64,000 nucleotides of DNA from Lentzea californiensis. GTDB taxonomy: Bacteria > Actinomycetota > Actinomycetes > Mycobacteriales > Pseudonocardiaceae. Under the pieces are notes generated by a model. That model saw only the letters and a list, made by a program, of their open reading frames with translations. It had not been told where the DNA came from and made no database searches. The stretch spans positions 464,831 through 528,830 of the forward strand of contig NZ_JANBBE010000006.1 in the NCBI RefSeq assembly GCF_024648825.1. Direction: 5' to 3'. Below, piece after piece: positions 41,846-51,116 of the stretch; position 1 is the first letter of the stretch; every line of letters starts with the position of its first letter. The translations under genes and the position numbers were made by a program.

Positions 41846-44800
41846 AACGTCTCCTTTTGGCTGGCCCGCGCCCGCAGAGCGGGTCTGGCCTTCTTCGCGA
41901 GTACGAGTCGGTCGGCCAGATCGGCCACGGTGGGTCCGTCGAACACGGTGGCGACGGACAGTTCGGCGTGCAGTTCCCGGCGGATCCGGCCGAGCAGCCG
42001 CATCACCAGCAGCGAGTGGCCGCCCAGCCGGAAGAAGTCGTCGTCGATCGACACCGACGGCACGCCGAGGACTTCAGCGAACAGCGAGCACAACGCGCGT
42101 TCGTTCGCGGTGCGCGGGGCACGGCCCTTCACGACCACCGCGTCGGGTGCCGGGAGCGCCCGCCGGTCGAGCTTGCCGGTGTCGGTGCGCGGCAGGGCGT
42201 CCAGCACCACGAACGCCGACGGCACCAGGTGCTCGGGCAACCGTGCGCGGGCGTGGTCGCGAAGCCCTTGAGCACCACCGACCACGTACGCGACGAGGCG
42301 TTTGTCGCCCGGCCGGTCCTCCCGCACCACGACCTCGACCTGCCGCACGTCCGGGTGCCCGGCCAGCACCGCGCGCACCTCGCCCGGCTCCACCCGGAAA
42401 CCGCGGATCTTCACCTGGTCGTCCGCACGGCCCAGGAACTCGACGGTGCCGTCCGCGTCCTGACGTGCCAGGTCGCCCGTGCGGTACATCCGTCCACCGC
42501 CGAAGGGGTTCGCGACGAACCGCTGGGCCGTCGCCGCGCCCTGCCCGAGATACCCGTGCGCCAGCCCGTCGCCCGCCATGTACAGCTCACCGGGCGTTCC
42601 CGGCGGCACCGGCCGCAGCCACCGGTCCAGCACGTGGACCTGCTTGCCCGCCAGCACCCGGCCGACCGGGACGCTTCGCCGCCCGGTGTCTTCGACCGTG
42701 ATGCGGTGGCAGAGCGTGAAGATCGTGTTCTCGACCGGCGAGTAGCCGTTGACCAGGCGGAGATCCGGGTGGCGTTCCAACGCCGTCCGCACGTGCGCCG
42801 GTGACGCCGCCTCGCCGCCGGTCATCAGCTGCCGCACGCCGGCGAACGCGTCCGGGTGCTCGTCCAGCATGTAGTTCAACAAGCTCGCGGACACGTGCAC
42901 GGTCGTGATGCCGTGTGCGGCGATCAGCTCCGCGATCCGTTCCGGCTCCGGCGACTGGCCGGGTTGCAGCACGCACGCCGCGCCGGACAGCAAGGCACCG
43001 AACAGTTCCAACGCGAACGCGTCCCACGAGACGGGCGAGCACTGCAACCACACCTCGTCCGCGCCGAACTCGACGTAGTCCTGGCCGGTCAGCGTCCCGG
43101 TGAGCGCGCCGTGGGAGGTCAGCACGCCCTTGGGCCTGCCCGTCGAGCCCGACGTGAACATCACGCACGCCGAGTCGGCCGGCGTCACCGCTACTTCGGG
43201 TGGAGTGGCCGCGGTGCCGTCCGGCACGGTCGTGATGACGGTGCGAACGCCGGCGAGTGCGGTCACAGCTTCCAGCCGGGCGGCGGGGAAGGCGATGTCG
43301 AGCACGGTGTAGGCGGCTCCGGCCTTGAGCACGGCCAGGATCGCCACGACGAGCGGGATGCCACGTTCCAGGCGTACGCCCACCACGTCACCCCGGCGGA
43401 CGCCTTCGGCGACGAGCTGGTGCGCCAGGTGGTTCGCCCGGCCTTCCAGCTCCTCGTAGTCCACTGTGGACTGGCCGCAGATCAGGGCGGTGGCGTGCGG
43501 TGTGCGGGCGGCGATCTGCGAGATCAGCCCGTGCAGGGTGGCGGGAACACGCGTGGGTGCGGCGGTGACCACCGCCCGTTCGCCCGGCAGCAGCAGGTCC
43601 ACGTCCGCGACGAGGGTGTCCGGCGCCTGCGCGACGGCCTCGAGGAAGCGGACCATCCGGCCGGCCATCGCCTGGGCCGTGGCCGCGTCGAACAGGTCGG
43701 TGGCGTACTTGAGCGTGGCGCGAAGTCCGTCGCCTTCGGTGAAGTCGAACACCAGGTCCGCCTTGGCGGCGCCCACTTCGACCGGAACGTCCGCGCACGA
43801 CAGTCCGGGGAAGTCGGGGACGGTCGCGGGCGGCTGGAGCACCAGCAACGTCTGGCACAACGGGTGCAGGCCCTGCGCACGGGCCGGTTGCAGTTCCTCC
43901 ACCAGACGGTCGAACGGCAGCTCGCCGTGCAGGTGCACGGCACCGTCCTGTTCCCGCACCCTGGCCAGCAGCTCCCGGAACGTGGGCTGCCCGGACAGGT
44001 CGGTGCGCAGCACGACGGTGTTGACGAAACACCCGACCAGGTCGGCCAGCGACTCGTCCTCGCGGCCGGCCACGATCCCGCCGACCGGCACGTCCTCCCC
44101 CGCGCCGAGCCGGGACAGCAGCCCGGCCAGCGCGGCGCGCAGCACCATGAACAACGTCGCCCTCGACTCGCGGGCCAGCGTCACCAGTGCGCCGTGCACC
44201 GTCGCGTCGAGGCTGATCGCGACCTCGCCCGCCGCACGGACACCGGCCGTCCGGACCGAGCGGTCCGCGGGCAGCGCGATCTCCTCGGGCATGCCGGCGA
44301 GCTCCGCCGTCCAGAACGCCAGCAGGTCGCCGTCGGCAGTCAGCAGGTCGCGGTGCCAGCTCGTGAAGTCCAGGTACCGCACCGGCAACGGGACCCAGTC
44401 CGGCGCGCGGCCTTCGAGCCGCGCCGCGTAAGCCTGAGCGAGATCACGCCACAGCGGAGTGATCGACCACCCGTCCACCGCAATGTGGTGGACGACCAGG
44501 ACCAGCAGGTGCTCGTCGTCCCCTTCGACGAGCAGACCGGCCCGGATCGGGATCTCCGTCTCCAGGTCGAACGGCCGCGAGACCAGGTCGTCCGCTGTGG
44601 ACAGTCGGATCGAAGGAACGTCGAGAACCTTCTGGTAAGGCTCGTCCTCGAACGTCGGAAAGATGGTGCGCAACGGCTCGTGCCGCGCCACGACGTCGGC
44701 CAGTGCCTCGGTCAGCGCGGGAACGTCCAGCGAGCCACGCAGGCGCATCGCCATCGGAACGTTGTAGGCAGGCCCGCGTTCCGACTGCTGCACGAACCAC

Positions 44801-46578
44801 ATCCGCCGTTGCGCGGCCGAGAGCGCCGGGCGTTCGGGCTGTGCCACCGGCACCGGACCGGACCGGGCAGCGCCGGCCTTCGCCATGACCGAGGCCAGCA
44901 ACGCGGGCGTGGACGCCTCGAACACCGCCGGCGCGGGCACCTCGATCCCCGCGACCGCCCGCAACCGGCCGACCAGCCGCGCCGCCGCGAGCGAATGGCC
45001 GCCCAGCGCGAAGAAGTCGTCGTCCACGCCGATCGGCGAGACACCCAGGACCTCGGTGAACAACGCGCAGACCGCTTCCTCCGCCGGAGTCCGCGGCGGG
45101 CCACCCGAAGCCACGCGTTCCCTGACCGGTGCGGGCAGAGCCCGCCGGTCGAGCTTTCCGTTGGGGGTCAACGGCAACGCGTCGAGGAACACCACGTCCC
45201 CAGGCACCATGTAACCGGGCAGGACCGACGCGCAGTGCTCGCGCACCTCGGCCTCGGTGGGTGCCGGTCCGTCCGCCACCGCGTACGCCACCATCGACTT
45301 CTCGCCCGCCGGGGTCGTCAGCACGGTCACCGCCGCCTGCCCGACCCGCGGGTGCGCCGCGACCACGCCCGCCACCTCGGCGGGTTCGATCCGGAAGCCG
45401 CGGATCTTCACCTGGTCGTCGGTCCGCCCGGCGAAGTCCAGGTCGCCGTCGGGCCGCAACCGGCCCAGGTCGCCGGTGCGGTACATGCGCTCGCCGGGCG
45501 CCCCGAAGGGATCGGCGACGAACCGCACCGACGTCTCCCCCGGCCGCCCGAGGTAACCGCGGGCGAGCTGGACGCCGGTCAGGTACAGCTCACCGACCTC
45601 ACCCGCCGGCACCGGCCGCAACTCCGCGTCCAGCACCCGGATCCCCGCACCCGGAGTGGGGCGGCCGATGGGCATGAGCCCGCTGCCCCCGACCTCGCGG
45701 CACGGCAGGCACGTGACGCCGACGGACACCTCGGTCGGCCCGTACTCGTTGTACAGCACCACGTCCAGGCTCTCGCGAAACCGGTCCGCGACCGCGACCG
45801 GCAGTCCCTCGCCCTCCGACGCCACCAGCCGCAGCGGCCCGTCGGCGCCGTGGCGCAGGTACTCGTCCAGGAACAGCGGGATCATCGACGCGACGAACCG
45901 GATCATCGTGATCCGCTCGGCGCGCACGGTCCTGGCCAGGTAGGCGGGGTCCCGGTGGCCGCCGGGGCGGGCCATCACGAGCGTCGCTCCGGCGGCCAGG
46001 GTCAGGAAGACCTCGACGACGGACGGGTCGAAGCCCGACGGCGTCTTTTGCAGCACCCGGTCGCCCGCTCCCAGGCCGTAGTGCGCCTGGACGTCGGCCA
46101 TCCGCTGGAGGATGCCGCGGTGGGTGATCACCACGCCCTTGGGCTTGTTGGTGGTCCCCGAGGTGAACATGACGTAGGCGGGGTGGTCGGGCGACGGCGG
46201 CACGGCCTGCTGTCCACCCGTGCCCTGCGACCACTCCGCCACGTCGGCGAGGCCGAGCGTCAGCGCCGGCCGTGCCACGTCCACCATGTGCGCGGTCCGC
46301 TCGGCCGGGTAGTCGGGGTCGAGCGGCAGGTAGGCCGCTCCCGCCCGGACGATCGCCAGCAACGCGACGACCAGCTCGGCCGAGCGCGGCACCGCGACGG
46401 CCACCACGTCCTCCGGTCCGACGCCCTTGTCGGCGAGGACGCGGGCGAGGCGGCCGGCGCGGGCGTCGAGCTCGGCATAGGTCAGCACCACACCGTCGCA
46501 CTCGACGGCGGGCGCGTCCGGCGCCGAGCGCACGGCCCGGTCGACCGCGGACGGCAGGGTCTGGAGATCGTCGAGCAC
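41842..46578 (-). CDS. NRPS, modules 1-2: A-T-C-A-T (chain initiation)
   Basis: A 1578-residue first synthetase. It begins directly with an adenylation domain (~5-500, [11 protein letters not shown]) and a carrier (LGGHSL, Ser ~527). There is no condensation domain in front, so the chain starts with a free amino acid and not an acyl group. Module 2 is C (HHIAVDGW ~698), A (~1040-1490) and T (~1519). The module 1 code reads D-P-V-R-V-S-E-V-G, whose E-V-G end and basic fourth residue recall Asn codes (D-L-T-K-x-G-E-V-G). Module 2 reads D-A-L-H-M-G-G-I-F, like modules 4 and 6. GTG 46578 has AGGGGG upstream and lies 34 bp after MbtH. Confidence 0.96.
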   Translation of the reverse strand: MLDDLQTLPSAVDRAVRSAPDAPAVECDGVVLTYAELDARAGRLARVLADKGVGPEDVVAVAVPRSAELVVALLAIVRAGAAYLPLDPDYPAERTAHMVDVARPALTLGLADVAEWSQGTGGQQAVPPSPDHPAYVMFTSGTTNKPKGVVITHRGILQRMADVQAHYGLGAGDRVLQKTPSGFDPSVVEVFLTLAAGATLVMARPGGHRDPAYLARTVRAERITMIRFVASMIPLFLDEYLRHGADGPLRLVASEGEGLPVAVADRFRESLDVVLYNEYGPTEVSVGVTCLPCREVGGSGLMPIGRPTPGAGIRVLDAELRPVPAGEVGELYLTGVQLARGYLGRPGETSVRFVADPFGAPGERMYRTGDLGRLRPDGDLDFAGRTDDQVKIRGFRIEPAEVAGVVAAHPRVGQAAVTVLTTPAGEKSMVAYAVADGPAPTEAEVREHCASVLPGYMVPGDVVFLDALPLTPNGKLDRRALPAPVRERVASGGPPRTPAEEAVCALFTEVLGVSPIGVDDDFFALGGHSLAAARLVGRLRAVAGIEVPAPAVFEASTPALLASVMAKAGAARSGPVPVAQPERPALSAAQRRMWFVQQSERGPAYNVPMAMRLRGSLDVPALTEALADVVARHEPLRTIFPTFEDEPYQKVLDVPSIRLSTADDLVSRPFDLETEIPIRAGLLVEGDDEHLLVLVVHHIAVDGWSITPLWRDLAQAYAARLEGRAPDWVPLPVRYLDFTSWHRDLLTADGDLLAFWTAELAGMPEEIALPADRSVRTAGVRAAGEVAISLDATVHGALVTLARESRATLFMVLRAALAGLLSRLGAGEDVPVGGIVAGREDESLADLVGCFVNTVVLRTDLSGQPTFRELLARVREQDGAVHLHGELPFDRLVEELQPARAQGLHPLCQTLLVLQPPATVPDFPGLSCADVPVEVGAAKADLVFDFTEGDGLRATLKYATDLFDAATAQAMAGRMVRFLEAVAQAPDTLVADVDLLLPGERAVVTAAPTRVPATLHGLISQIAARTPHATALICGQSTVDYEELEGRANHLAHQLVAEGVRRGDVVGVRLERGIPLVVAILAVLKAGAAYTVLDIAFPAARLEAVTALAGVRTVITTVPDGTAATPPEVAVTPADSACVMFTSGSTGRPKGVLTSHGALTGTLTGQDYVEFGADEVWLQCSPVSWDAFALELFGALLSGAACVLQPGQSPEPERIAELIAAHGITTVHVSASLLNYMLDEHPDAFAGVRQLMTGGEAASPAHVRTALERHPDLRLVNGYSPVENTIFTLCHRITVEDTGRRSVPVGRVLAGKQVHVLDRWLRPVPPGTPGELYMAGDGLAHGYLGQGAATAQRFVANPFGGGRMYRTGDLARQDADGTVEFLGRADDQVKIRGFRVEPGEVRAVLAGHPDVRQVEVVVREDRPGDKRLVAYVVGGAQGLRDHARARLPEHLVPSAFVVLDALPRTDTGKLDRRALPAPDAVVVKGRAPRTANERALCSLFAEVLGVPSVSIDDDFFRLGGHSLLVMRLLGRIRRELHAELSVATVFDGPTVADLADRLVLAKKARPALRARASQKETL

Positions 46579-46612
46579 GGTGGCACCCCCTTGGCGGGTA
46601 GGGAAGGTCGGG

Positions 46613-46822
46613 TCAGGACATCGAGGCGATGAGGCTGGCGGGCCGCAGGTCCGTCCAGTGCTCCTCGACGTACGCCAGGCAGGCGTCGCGTCCGTCCGGG
46701 CCGAAGGTCTGGGTCCAGCCCTCGGGCACGGGGATGCGCTGCGGCCACAGGGAGTGCTGGTTCTCCTCGTTGACCAGCACCAGGTACACGCCGTCGGCGT
46801 CCTCGAACGGGTTGGTGGTCAT
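46613..46822 (-). CDS. MbtH-like NRPS accessory protein
   Basis: A 69-residue MbtH protein with the family signature: [24 protein letters not shown], a [19 protein letters not shown]. The three invariant Trp are present. MbtH proteins bind adenylation domains and are often needed for their folding or activity. It lies immediately before the first NRPS and 11 bp after glutamate mutase E, with GAGGAG before its ATG. Confidence 0.97.
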   Translation of the reverse strand: MTTNPFEDADGVYLVLVNEENQHSLWPQRIPVPEGWTQTFGPDGRDACLAYVEEHWTDLRPASLIASMS

Positions 46823-46833
46823 GGCTCGTCTCC

Positions 46834-48042
46834 TCAGTGGGTTCGGGCGTCGTGCAGGTGCGCGACGCGGTGCAGGGCGGTGAGCAGGCTCGCCGAGTCC
46901 GGTGCCGGTCCGGAGCGGTCCACTGAGGACCGCGGGATCGGCATGGCGCCGGCGGACGACCACCGCAGCCGGCCGGTGTCGTCGATGTGACTGCGGGTGT
47001 GGCCCGCGTTGTCGGGGTGCAGGCAGTACGGCACGTCGAGCAGGCCGCGCCGGAACGCGGCGAGCAGCGCCTCGCCGGGATCACCCGGCAGTTCGAGCAC
47101 CGCCTCGACGAGCGCCGTCGCCTCGGCCAGCACGCCGGTGTCTGCGAAGGACTGTTCGGGTTCGGCCTGTGCCGCGGCCTCGGCGGCGCTCTCCAGGGCG
47201 TCGACGTTCTCGGCGACGGTGGGGATGCGGTGCGCCTCGGCCACGGTCTTGACGATCAGCCGCTCGGCGCCCGCACGGACGGCCAGCCGCGCGGCGTTGT
47301 CGTTCAGCAGCCGCGCCCCGGCCCGTGTGCGGGGGAACACGCCCATGTACGCGTAGACCACGACGTGCCAGTCCACATCGGACAGGAAGCGGGCGGCGAG
47401 CACGCGCAGGGCGCGGATCGCCTCGGCGTCCTGGTCCGCGTTGGTCTGCTGGGCGTAGCTCAGCGAGACGCTCCGCACGCCGTGGAAGCGGAAGAACACC
47501 GCCTCCAGGACGCTGAGGGCGACCAGCAGTCCCGGCGGGCACAGCTGGCCCATCATGCAGCCGCCGAAGGTCTCCAGGTGGCCGGAGAAGTTCTCGCACG
47601 CCTCGGTCCAGTGCTCGACCGAGTCGCGCAGCGGTTTGCGGCTGTAGGGCAGGCAGTACGACACCGGACCGCCCTCGGTCGCGTCCAGCCCGGCCGCCGC
47701 CAGCGCGCCGAAGATGGCGCGCGGGTCGGCGGATCCGTGCCGCACCTGCACGGGGAACCCGGTCAGCCCGTCCAGCACGGCCCGCGTGGTGTCCGGGTGG
47801 TGCGAGACGATCGGGTAGCCGTTGAGGCGGGCGCCGTCGTGCAACGCCGTCAGCGCCGCCCGGTGGTCGCCGACCCTGGTGTAGCTGTCGACGGTGAGGG
47901 TGCCGACCGTGGTGGCGCCGGCACCGCGCACCGCCAGCAGCCCGGCCCGCATCTCCAGCGGAGACGCCATGCCCATGCGGGGCTGCACCACCAGCCTGCC
48001 CGCGGCCGCGGCCCGCGCGACCGCGTCCGCGAACCCGGTCAT
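46834..48042 (-). CDS. glmE: Methylaspartate (glutamate) mutase, large subunit E-like
   Basis: A 402-residue protein matching the MutE/GlmE barrel that, with adenosylcobalamin and the S subunit, converts L-glutamate to (2S,3S)-3-methylaspartate. Recognisable segments are [43 protein letters not shown] and [19 protein letters not shown]. It is shorter than clostridial GlmE (about 480). Its ATG overlaps the S-subunit stop (ATGA), giving coupled expression of the two chains. Similar pairs supply 3-methylaspartate in friulimicin-type clusters; here it is embedded in an NRPS operon. Confidence 0.9.
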   Translation of the reverse strand: MTGFADAVARAAAAGRLVVQPRMGMASPLEMRAGLLAVRGAGATTVGTLTVDSYTRVGDHRAALTALHDGARLNGYPIVSHHPDTTRAVLDGLTGFPVQVRHGSADPRAIFGALAAAGLDATEGGPVSYCLPYSRKPLRDSVEHWTEACENFSGHLETFGGCMMGQLCPPGLLVALSVLEAVFFRFHGVRSVSLSYAQQTNADQDAEAIRALRVLAARFLSDVDWHVVVYAYMGVFPRTRAGARLLNDNAARLAVRAGAERLIVKTVAEAHRIPTVAENVDALESAAEAAAQAEPEQSFADTGVLAEATALVEAVLELPGDPGEALLAAFRRGLLDVPYCLHPDNAGHTRSHIDDTGRLRWSSAGAMPIPRSSVDRSGPAPDSASLLTALHRVAHLHDARTH

Positions 48043-48467
48043 GACGCCGTGCCCGCCGTGCGGCACAACGCGTTCGTCGTGATGAACTCCCGGAACCGCG
48101 TGATGGCGGTCTCGTCGTCGAAGACCTCGGCGAAACCCGCTGCCCGCAAAGCATCTGCCTGCACGGGCTCCGGGCCGCCGGTGCCGAGCTTGCCGCCGAT
48201 GACGACCGGGACGGCCGCGAGGCCGGGCCGGCTCCGCAGCTCGGCGATCGCGCGCGGCCCGTCCTGGTAGCCGTGTCCGTTGACCGTGCTGAGGACGACG
48301 AGATCGGGCTGTTCGGCCTCGCACTCGTCGGCGAGCAGCACGGGCGGCACGCACGCGCCGAGGTTGATCACGCGGTGCCCCGCCTCCTCCAGCAGCAGCT
48401 GGAGGTAGACGAGGTTCCAGGTGTGCGAGTCCGAGGCGGTTCCGGACAGCAGGACCAGGTTGTTCAT
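48039..48467 (-). CDS. glmS: Methylaspartate (glutamate) mutase, cobalamin-binding S subunit
   Basis: A 142-residue B12-binding flavodoxin-fold subunit. The cobalamin-ligand motif appears as SDSHTWN near residue 12. Asp and His are present, but the Gly of the usual DxHxxG is Asn. Further motifs are LVVLSTVNGHGYQDG and VVIGGKLGTGG, which match the SxxT and GG motifs. ATG 48467 is followed at once on its upstream side by a TnpB element, so its present ribosome site (GAGGA) probably comes from the element end. The symbol means the mutase subunit, not glucosamine synthase. Confidence 0.9.
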   Translation of the reverse strand: MNNLVLLSGTASDSHTWNLVYLQLLLEEAGHRVINLGACVPPVLLADECEAEQPDLVVLSTVNGHGYQDGPRAIAELRSRPGLAAVPVVIGGKLGTGGPEPVQADALRAAGFAEVFDDETAITRFREFITTNALCRTAGTAS

Positions 48468-48486
48468 CTGAAGTCCTCTGAGGAGA

Positions 48487-48506
48487 CCTCGTCCTTCAGG
48501 ACGAGG
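48487..48506. repeat. Left-end hairpin of the tnpB element
   Basis: Perfect 8-bp stem CCTCGTCC (48487-48494) / GGACGAGG (48499-48506) with a TTCA loop. It is comparable to the subterminal hairpins bound by IS200/IS605 transposases. Confidence 0.7.
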
Positions 48507-48616
48507 AGGATTGGGACCTTTGCGAAGCAGAGCGGAAACAGCCGTGTCGCCGGGGCGATACGCTGTCCACGACCCGGTCGTACAGGGGCGCACAGTGGCC
48601 GGGTAATCTGTGAACG

Positions 48617-49810
48617 GTGAACGAGCTGGTGAAGCGGGCTTTTCGGTACCGCTTCTATCCGAGCGAGGCGCAGGCGGCGGAGTTGTCGCGCACGTTCGGA
48701 TGTGTCCGCAAGGTCTACAACTTGGCGTTGCACGCCCGCGCGGAGGCGTGGACGCAGCGTGGGGAACGAGTCGGTTACGAGGCCACGTCGGCGTTGCTGA
48801 CCGCGTGGAAACGCACCGAGGAGCTGGCGTTTCTGGCCGAGGTGTCGTCGGTGCCGCTGCAGCAGGCGTTGCGGCATCTGCAGGCTGGGTTTACGAACTT
48901 CTTCACCAGGCGGGCGCGGTTTCCGCGGTTCAAGTCGCGGAAGAGGTCGCGCGCTTCGGCGGAGTACACGCGTTCGGCGTTCCGCTGGCGTGACGGTGTG
49001 CTGACGCTGGCGAAGATGGCCGAGCCGCTGGACATCCGCTGGTCCCGGCCGCTGCCCGAGGGTGTAGCGCCGTCGACGGTGACGGTGTCGCGGGATTCGG
49101 CCGGGCGCTGGTTCGTGTCTCTGCTGTGCGAGGACCCCGGCGTGCGCCCGTTGCCCGCCACCGATGCGGTGGTGGGCATCGATGTCGGTCTCGATCACCT
49201 GCTGGTTCTCTCGAGCGGGGAGAAGATCGGCAATCCCCGGCACGAGCGCCGCGATCGCACGGCACTGGTCAGGGCCCAGCGGGCGTTGTGCCGTAAGCAG
49301 AAGGGCAGCGGCAACCGGGACAAGGCCCGCGTCAAGGTCGCCCGTATCCACGCCCGGATCGCCGATCGGCGTTCCGACTTCCTGCACAAGGTCACTACTC
49401 GGCTCGTGCGTGAGACTCAAACGCTCGTGATCGAGGATCTGGCCGTGTCGAACATGGTCGGTAACCATCGCCTGGCTCGTGCGATCAGTAATGCGGGCTG
49501 GCGGCAGTTCCGGCAACAACTGCAGTACAAGGCGAACTGGTACGGGCGGGACGTGATCGTCGTGGATCGCTGGTTCCCGTCGTCCAAACTTTGCTCGGTC
49601 TGCGGCGCGCTCGCGGCGGGGATGCCGCTGGGCGTGCGCACGTGGACCTGTGCCTGCGGGGCGACCCATGACCGGGACGTGAACGCGGCACGCAACATCC
49701 TGGCCGCCGGGCTGGCGGTGACAGTCTGTGGAGCCGGTGTAAGACCTCAACGGAATCCTCCGGGCGGGCAGTCGGTGACGAAGCAGAAAACCCCGCGGCG
49801 CGAGCCGTAG
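48617..49810 (+). CDS. tnpB: TnpB, RNA-guided nuclease of IS605/IS1341 family
   Basis: A 397-residue TnpB. The RuvC catalytic residues are all present: Asp in GIDVGLD, Glu in VIEDLAV and Asp in HDRDVNAA. The zinc ribbon has CSVCG and CACG. The N-terminal FRYRFYPSEAQAAELSRTFG segment is typical. TnpB cuts DNA next to a target-adjacent motif, guided by an RNA made from the element's right end. TAATCT (48604-48609) lies seven bases before GTG 48617, suggesting a leaderless transcript. It reads opposite to the surrounding operon. Confidence 0.95.
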   Translation: MNELVKRAFRYRFYPSEAQAAELSRTFGCVRKVYNLALHARAEAWTQRGERVGYEATSALLTAWKRTEELAFLAEVSSVPLQQALRHLQAGFTNFFTRRARFPRFKSRKRSRASAEYTRSAFRWRDGVLTLAKMAEPLDIRWSRPLPEGVAPSTVTVSRDSAGRWFVSLLCEDPGVRPLPATDAVVGIDVGLDHLLVLSSGEKIGNPRHERRDRTALVRAQRALCRKQKGSGNRDKARVKVARIHARIADRRSDFLHKVTTRLVRETQTLVIEDLAVSNMVGNHRLARAISNAGWRQFRQQLQYKANWYGRDVIVVDRWFPSSKLCSVCGALAAGMPLGVRTWTCACGATHDRDVNAARNILAAGLAVTVCGAGVRPQRNPPGGQSVTKQKTPRREP

Positions 49811-49864
49811 GAATCCCCTCGTTCACGAGGGAGAAGAAGTCAAGTCAGGTGAGGCTTTCTCGAT
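49690..49864 (+). ncRNA. Candidate omega (guide) RNA of the TnpB element
   Basis: In TnpB systems the guide RNA is derived from the 3' end of tnpB and the right end, with the guide coming from the flank. The right-end hairpin (49816-49831) lies in the scaffold region. The guide would begin near 49844 and read into the end of the FMN gene. Boundaries are estimated; presence is inferred from the family, not from a recognised sequence. Confidence 0.35.
49816..49831. repeat. Right-end hairpin of the tnpB element
   Basis: Stem CCCTCG (49816-49821) / CGAGGG (49826-49831), loop TTCA, six bases after the tnpB stop. It has the same loop and CCTCG/CGAGG stem core as the left-end hairpin. Confidence 0.65.
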
Positions 49865-51116
49865 GACGGGGTGCGGGGTCGGCGGCGCCGGACCGGCCGG
49901 GGAACCAGACGTCCTCGCCGCTCAACGCGGCAGGGGTGTACTTGCCCAGCGCGCTGGTGAGCAGCTGGACCTCGAAGGCGAGGCACTCGACGAGCTTGCG
50001 CAGGCCGTGCTCGGGATCGGTGTCCACGGCGGTGAGCGCGGCACGGCCGAGCCCGACGGCGGTGGCCCCGAGCGCGAGCGCCTTGACCGCGCGCCCGCCC
50101 TCCCACATGCGGCCGGTGGCCAGCAGGCAGCCGGACGGCGTGCCGATCCGCCGCAGGCACTCGGCCAGCGGCAGCCCGACGTGGTCGAGGAACGCGCGCG
50201 GCGCCCACCCGGTGCCACCCTCGGCACCGTCCACGGTGACCGCGTCCGCACCGGCCTCCCACGCGCACGCCGCGGCCTGCGCCACGTCCCGGCCGGGGTG
50301 CAGCTTCACCCAGATCCGGGCGCGCGGGAAGTTGTTGCGCATGAACCGGATCTGCTGGCGCAGGATCTCGTCGGTGAACGTGCCCGGGCTGCCCGAACGC
50401 AGCACACCGGGACCGGACCACAGGTCGTCGATGGCGAACTGCTCGGACACCCGTGCGGCCGTGGCGCGGTCGAGCACGGTAAGGCCGCCGAGTCCGGGCT
50501 TCGCGCCCTGGCCCACCTTGAGCTCGAAGCCCAGCCTCCCGCTGGCGAGCAACGGTTCCGCGGCGGGATCGCTGTAGACGAGGTTCCACACCTCGGCGTC
50601 CGCGTCCTCGGTGCTTTGCTGCACCACGACCCCGCCGAGCGACGGGCCGGCCTCGTCGAGGTAGGCGCGGACCCTGGCGAGCATCCCGGTGGTGGCGTCC
50701 GGCTCGCGCCGGTACCCGGTGACGGGCACGACGTTCTCGCCGATCACCATCGGGATGCCCAGCGCGCCCGCCTGCCTGCTGGCCGCGACCGACACCTCGG
50801 AGCTGCCGATCCGCGTGGAACCGAACGCGGACAGGAACACCGGCAGCGCCGAGGTGAAGCCGCCGACCGCGGTCGTCAGGTCCACATCGGACTGCAGCGG
50901 CTCGCGGCCGAGGTCGATCAGCTTCTCCAGCCGCAGCGGCATGAACACCGGCGGCACCAGCCTGGCCGTGTCGAGCTCGTCCGCCGGCTGGGCCTCGCCG
51001 GAGGCGTTCTGGCCGAACACCTCGTGGCCGTAGGACTCGACGGGAGGGAACGCCTCCGCCGCACCGGTGCGGGCACGCGCCCGCACCTGTTCCTCGGGGA
51101 ACCCGCCCGCCCTCAC
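49845..51116 (-). CDS. FMN-binding glutamate-synthase-like (GltB domain 2) protein
   Basis: A 423-residue TIM-barrel protein like the FMN domain of glutamate synthase. The motif ELKVGQGAKPGLGG (~202) is diagnostic, followed by VDGAEGGTGWAPRAF and ATGRMWEGGRAVKALALG. The [3Fe-4S] Cys cluster of true GltB is missing (only a lone Cys near the end), as are the glutaminase and gltD parts. Free-standing versions exist, for example in N-methylglutamate metabolism. Here it could feed glutamate to the mutase or act on a peptide precursor; this is inference. GTG 51116 overlaps the AsnA-like stop (GTGA). The next operon gene is now separated by the TnpB element. Confidence 0.85.
   Translation of the reverse strand: MRAGGFPEEQVRARARTGAAEAFPPVESYGHEVFGQNASGEAQPADELDTARLVPPVFMPLRLEKLIDLGREPLQSDVDLTTAVGGFTSALPVFLSAFGSTRIGSSEVSVAASRQAGALGIPMVIGENVVPVTGYRREPDATTGMLARVRAYLDEAGPSLGGVVVQQSTEDADAEVWNLVYSDPAAEPLLASGRLGFELKVGQGAKPGLGGLTVLDRATAARVSEQFAIDDLWSGPGVLRSGSPGTFTDEILRQQIRFMRNNFPRARIWVKLHPGRDVAQAAACAWEAGADAVTVDGAEGGTGWAPRAFLDHVGLPLAECLRRIGTPSGCLLATGRMWEGGRAVKALALGATAVGLGRAALTAVDTDPEHGLRKLVECLAFEVQLLTSALGKYTPAALSGEDVWFPGRSGAADPAPRHRESLT

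Larger units (their letters stand above)
48468..49844 (+). mobile_element. IS605/IS1341-type element carrying only tnpB
   Basis: The element is bounded on the left by TTCAT (48463-48467), a plausible target-adjacent motif. On the right it ends in TCAAG (49840-49844), resembling IS200/IS605 right cleavage sites. Hairpins with identical TTCA loops lie at both ends (48487-48506 and 49816-49831). There is no tnpA, so movement would need a transposase from elsewhere. It lies between the stop codon of the FMN gene (49845-49847) and the start codon of the mutase S gene (48465-48467). The exact ends may be off by a base or two. Confidence 0.75.

Noticed and set aside
22758..46578. Epimerisation or methyltransferase domains in the NRPSs
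   Set aside because: Spacing from each A to T domain and from T to the next C leaves no room, and no E-type HHxxxDxxSW domain or SAM-binding insert was seen.
48610..48993. Alternative plus frame at the start of tnpB
   Set aside because: It is out of frame with the TnpB motifs and has no domain of its own.
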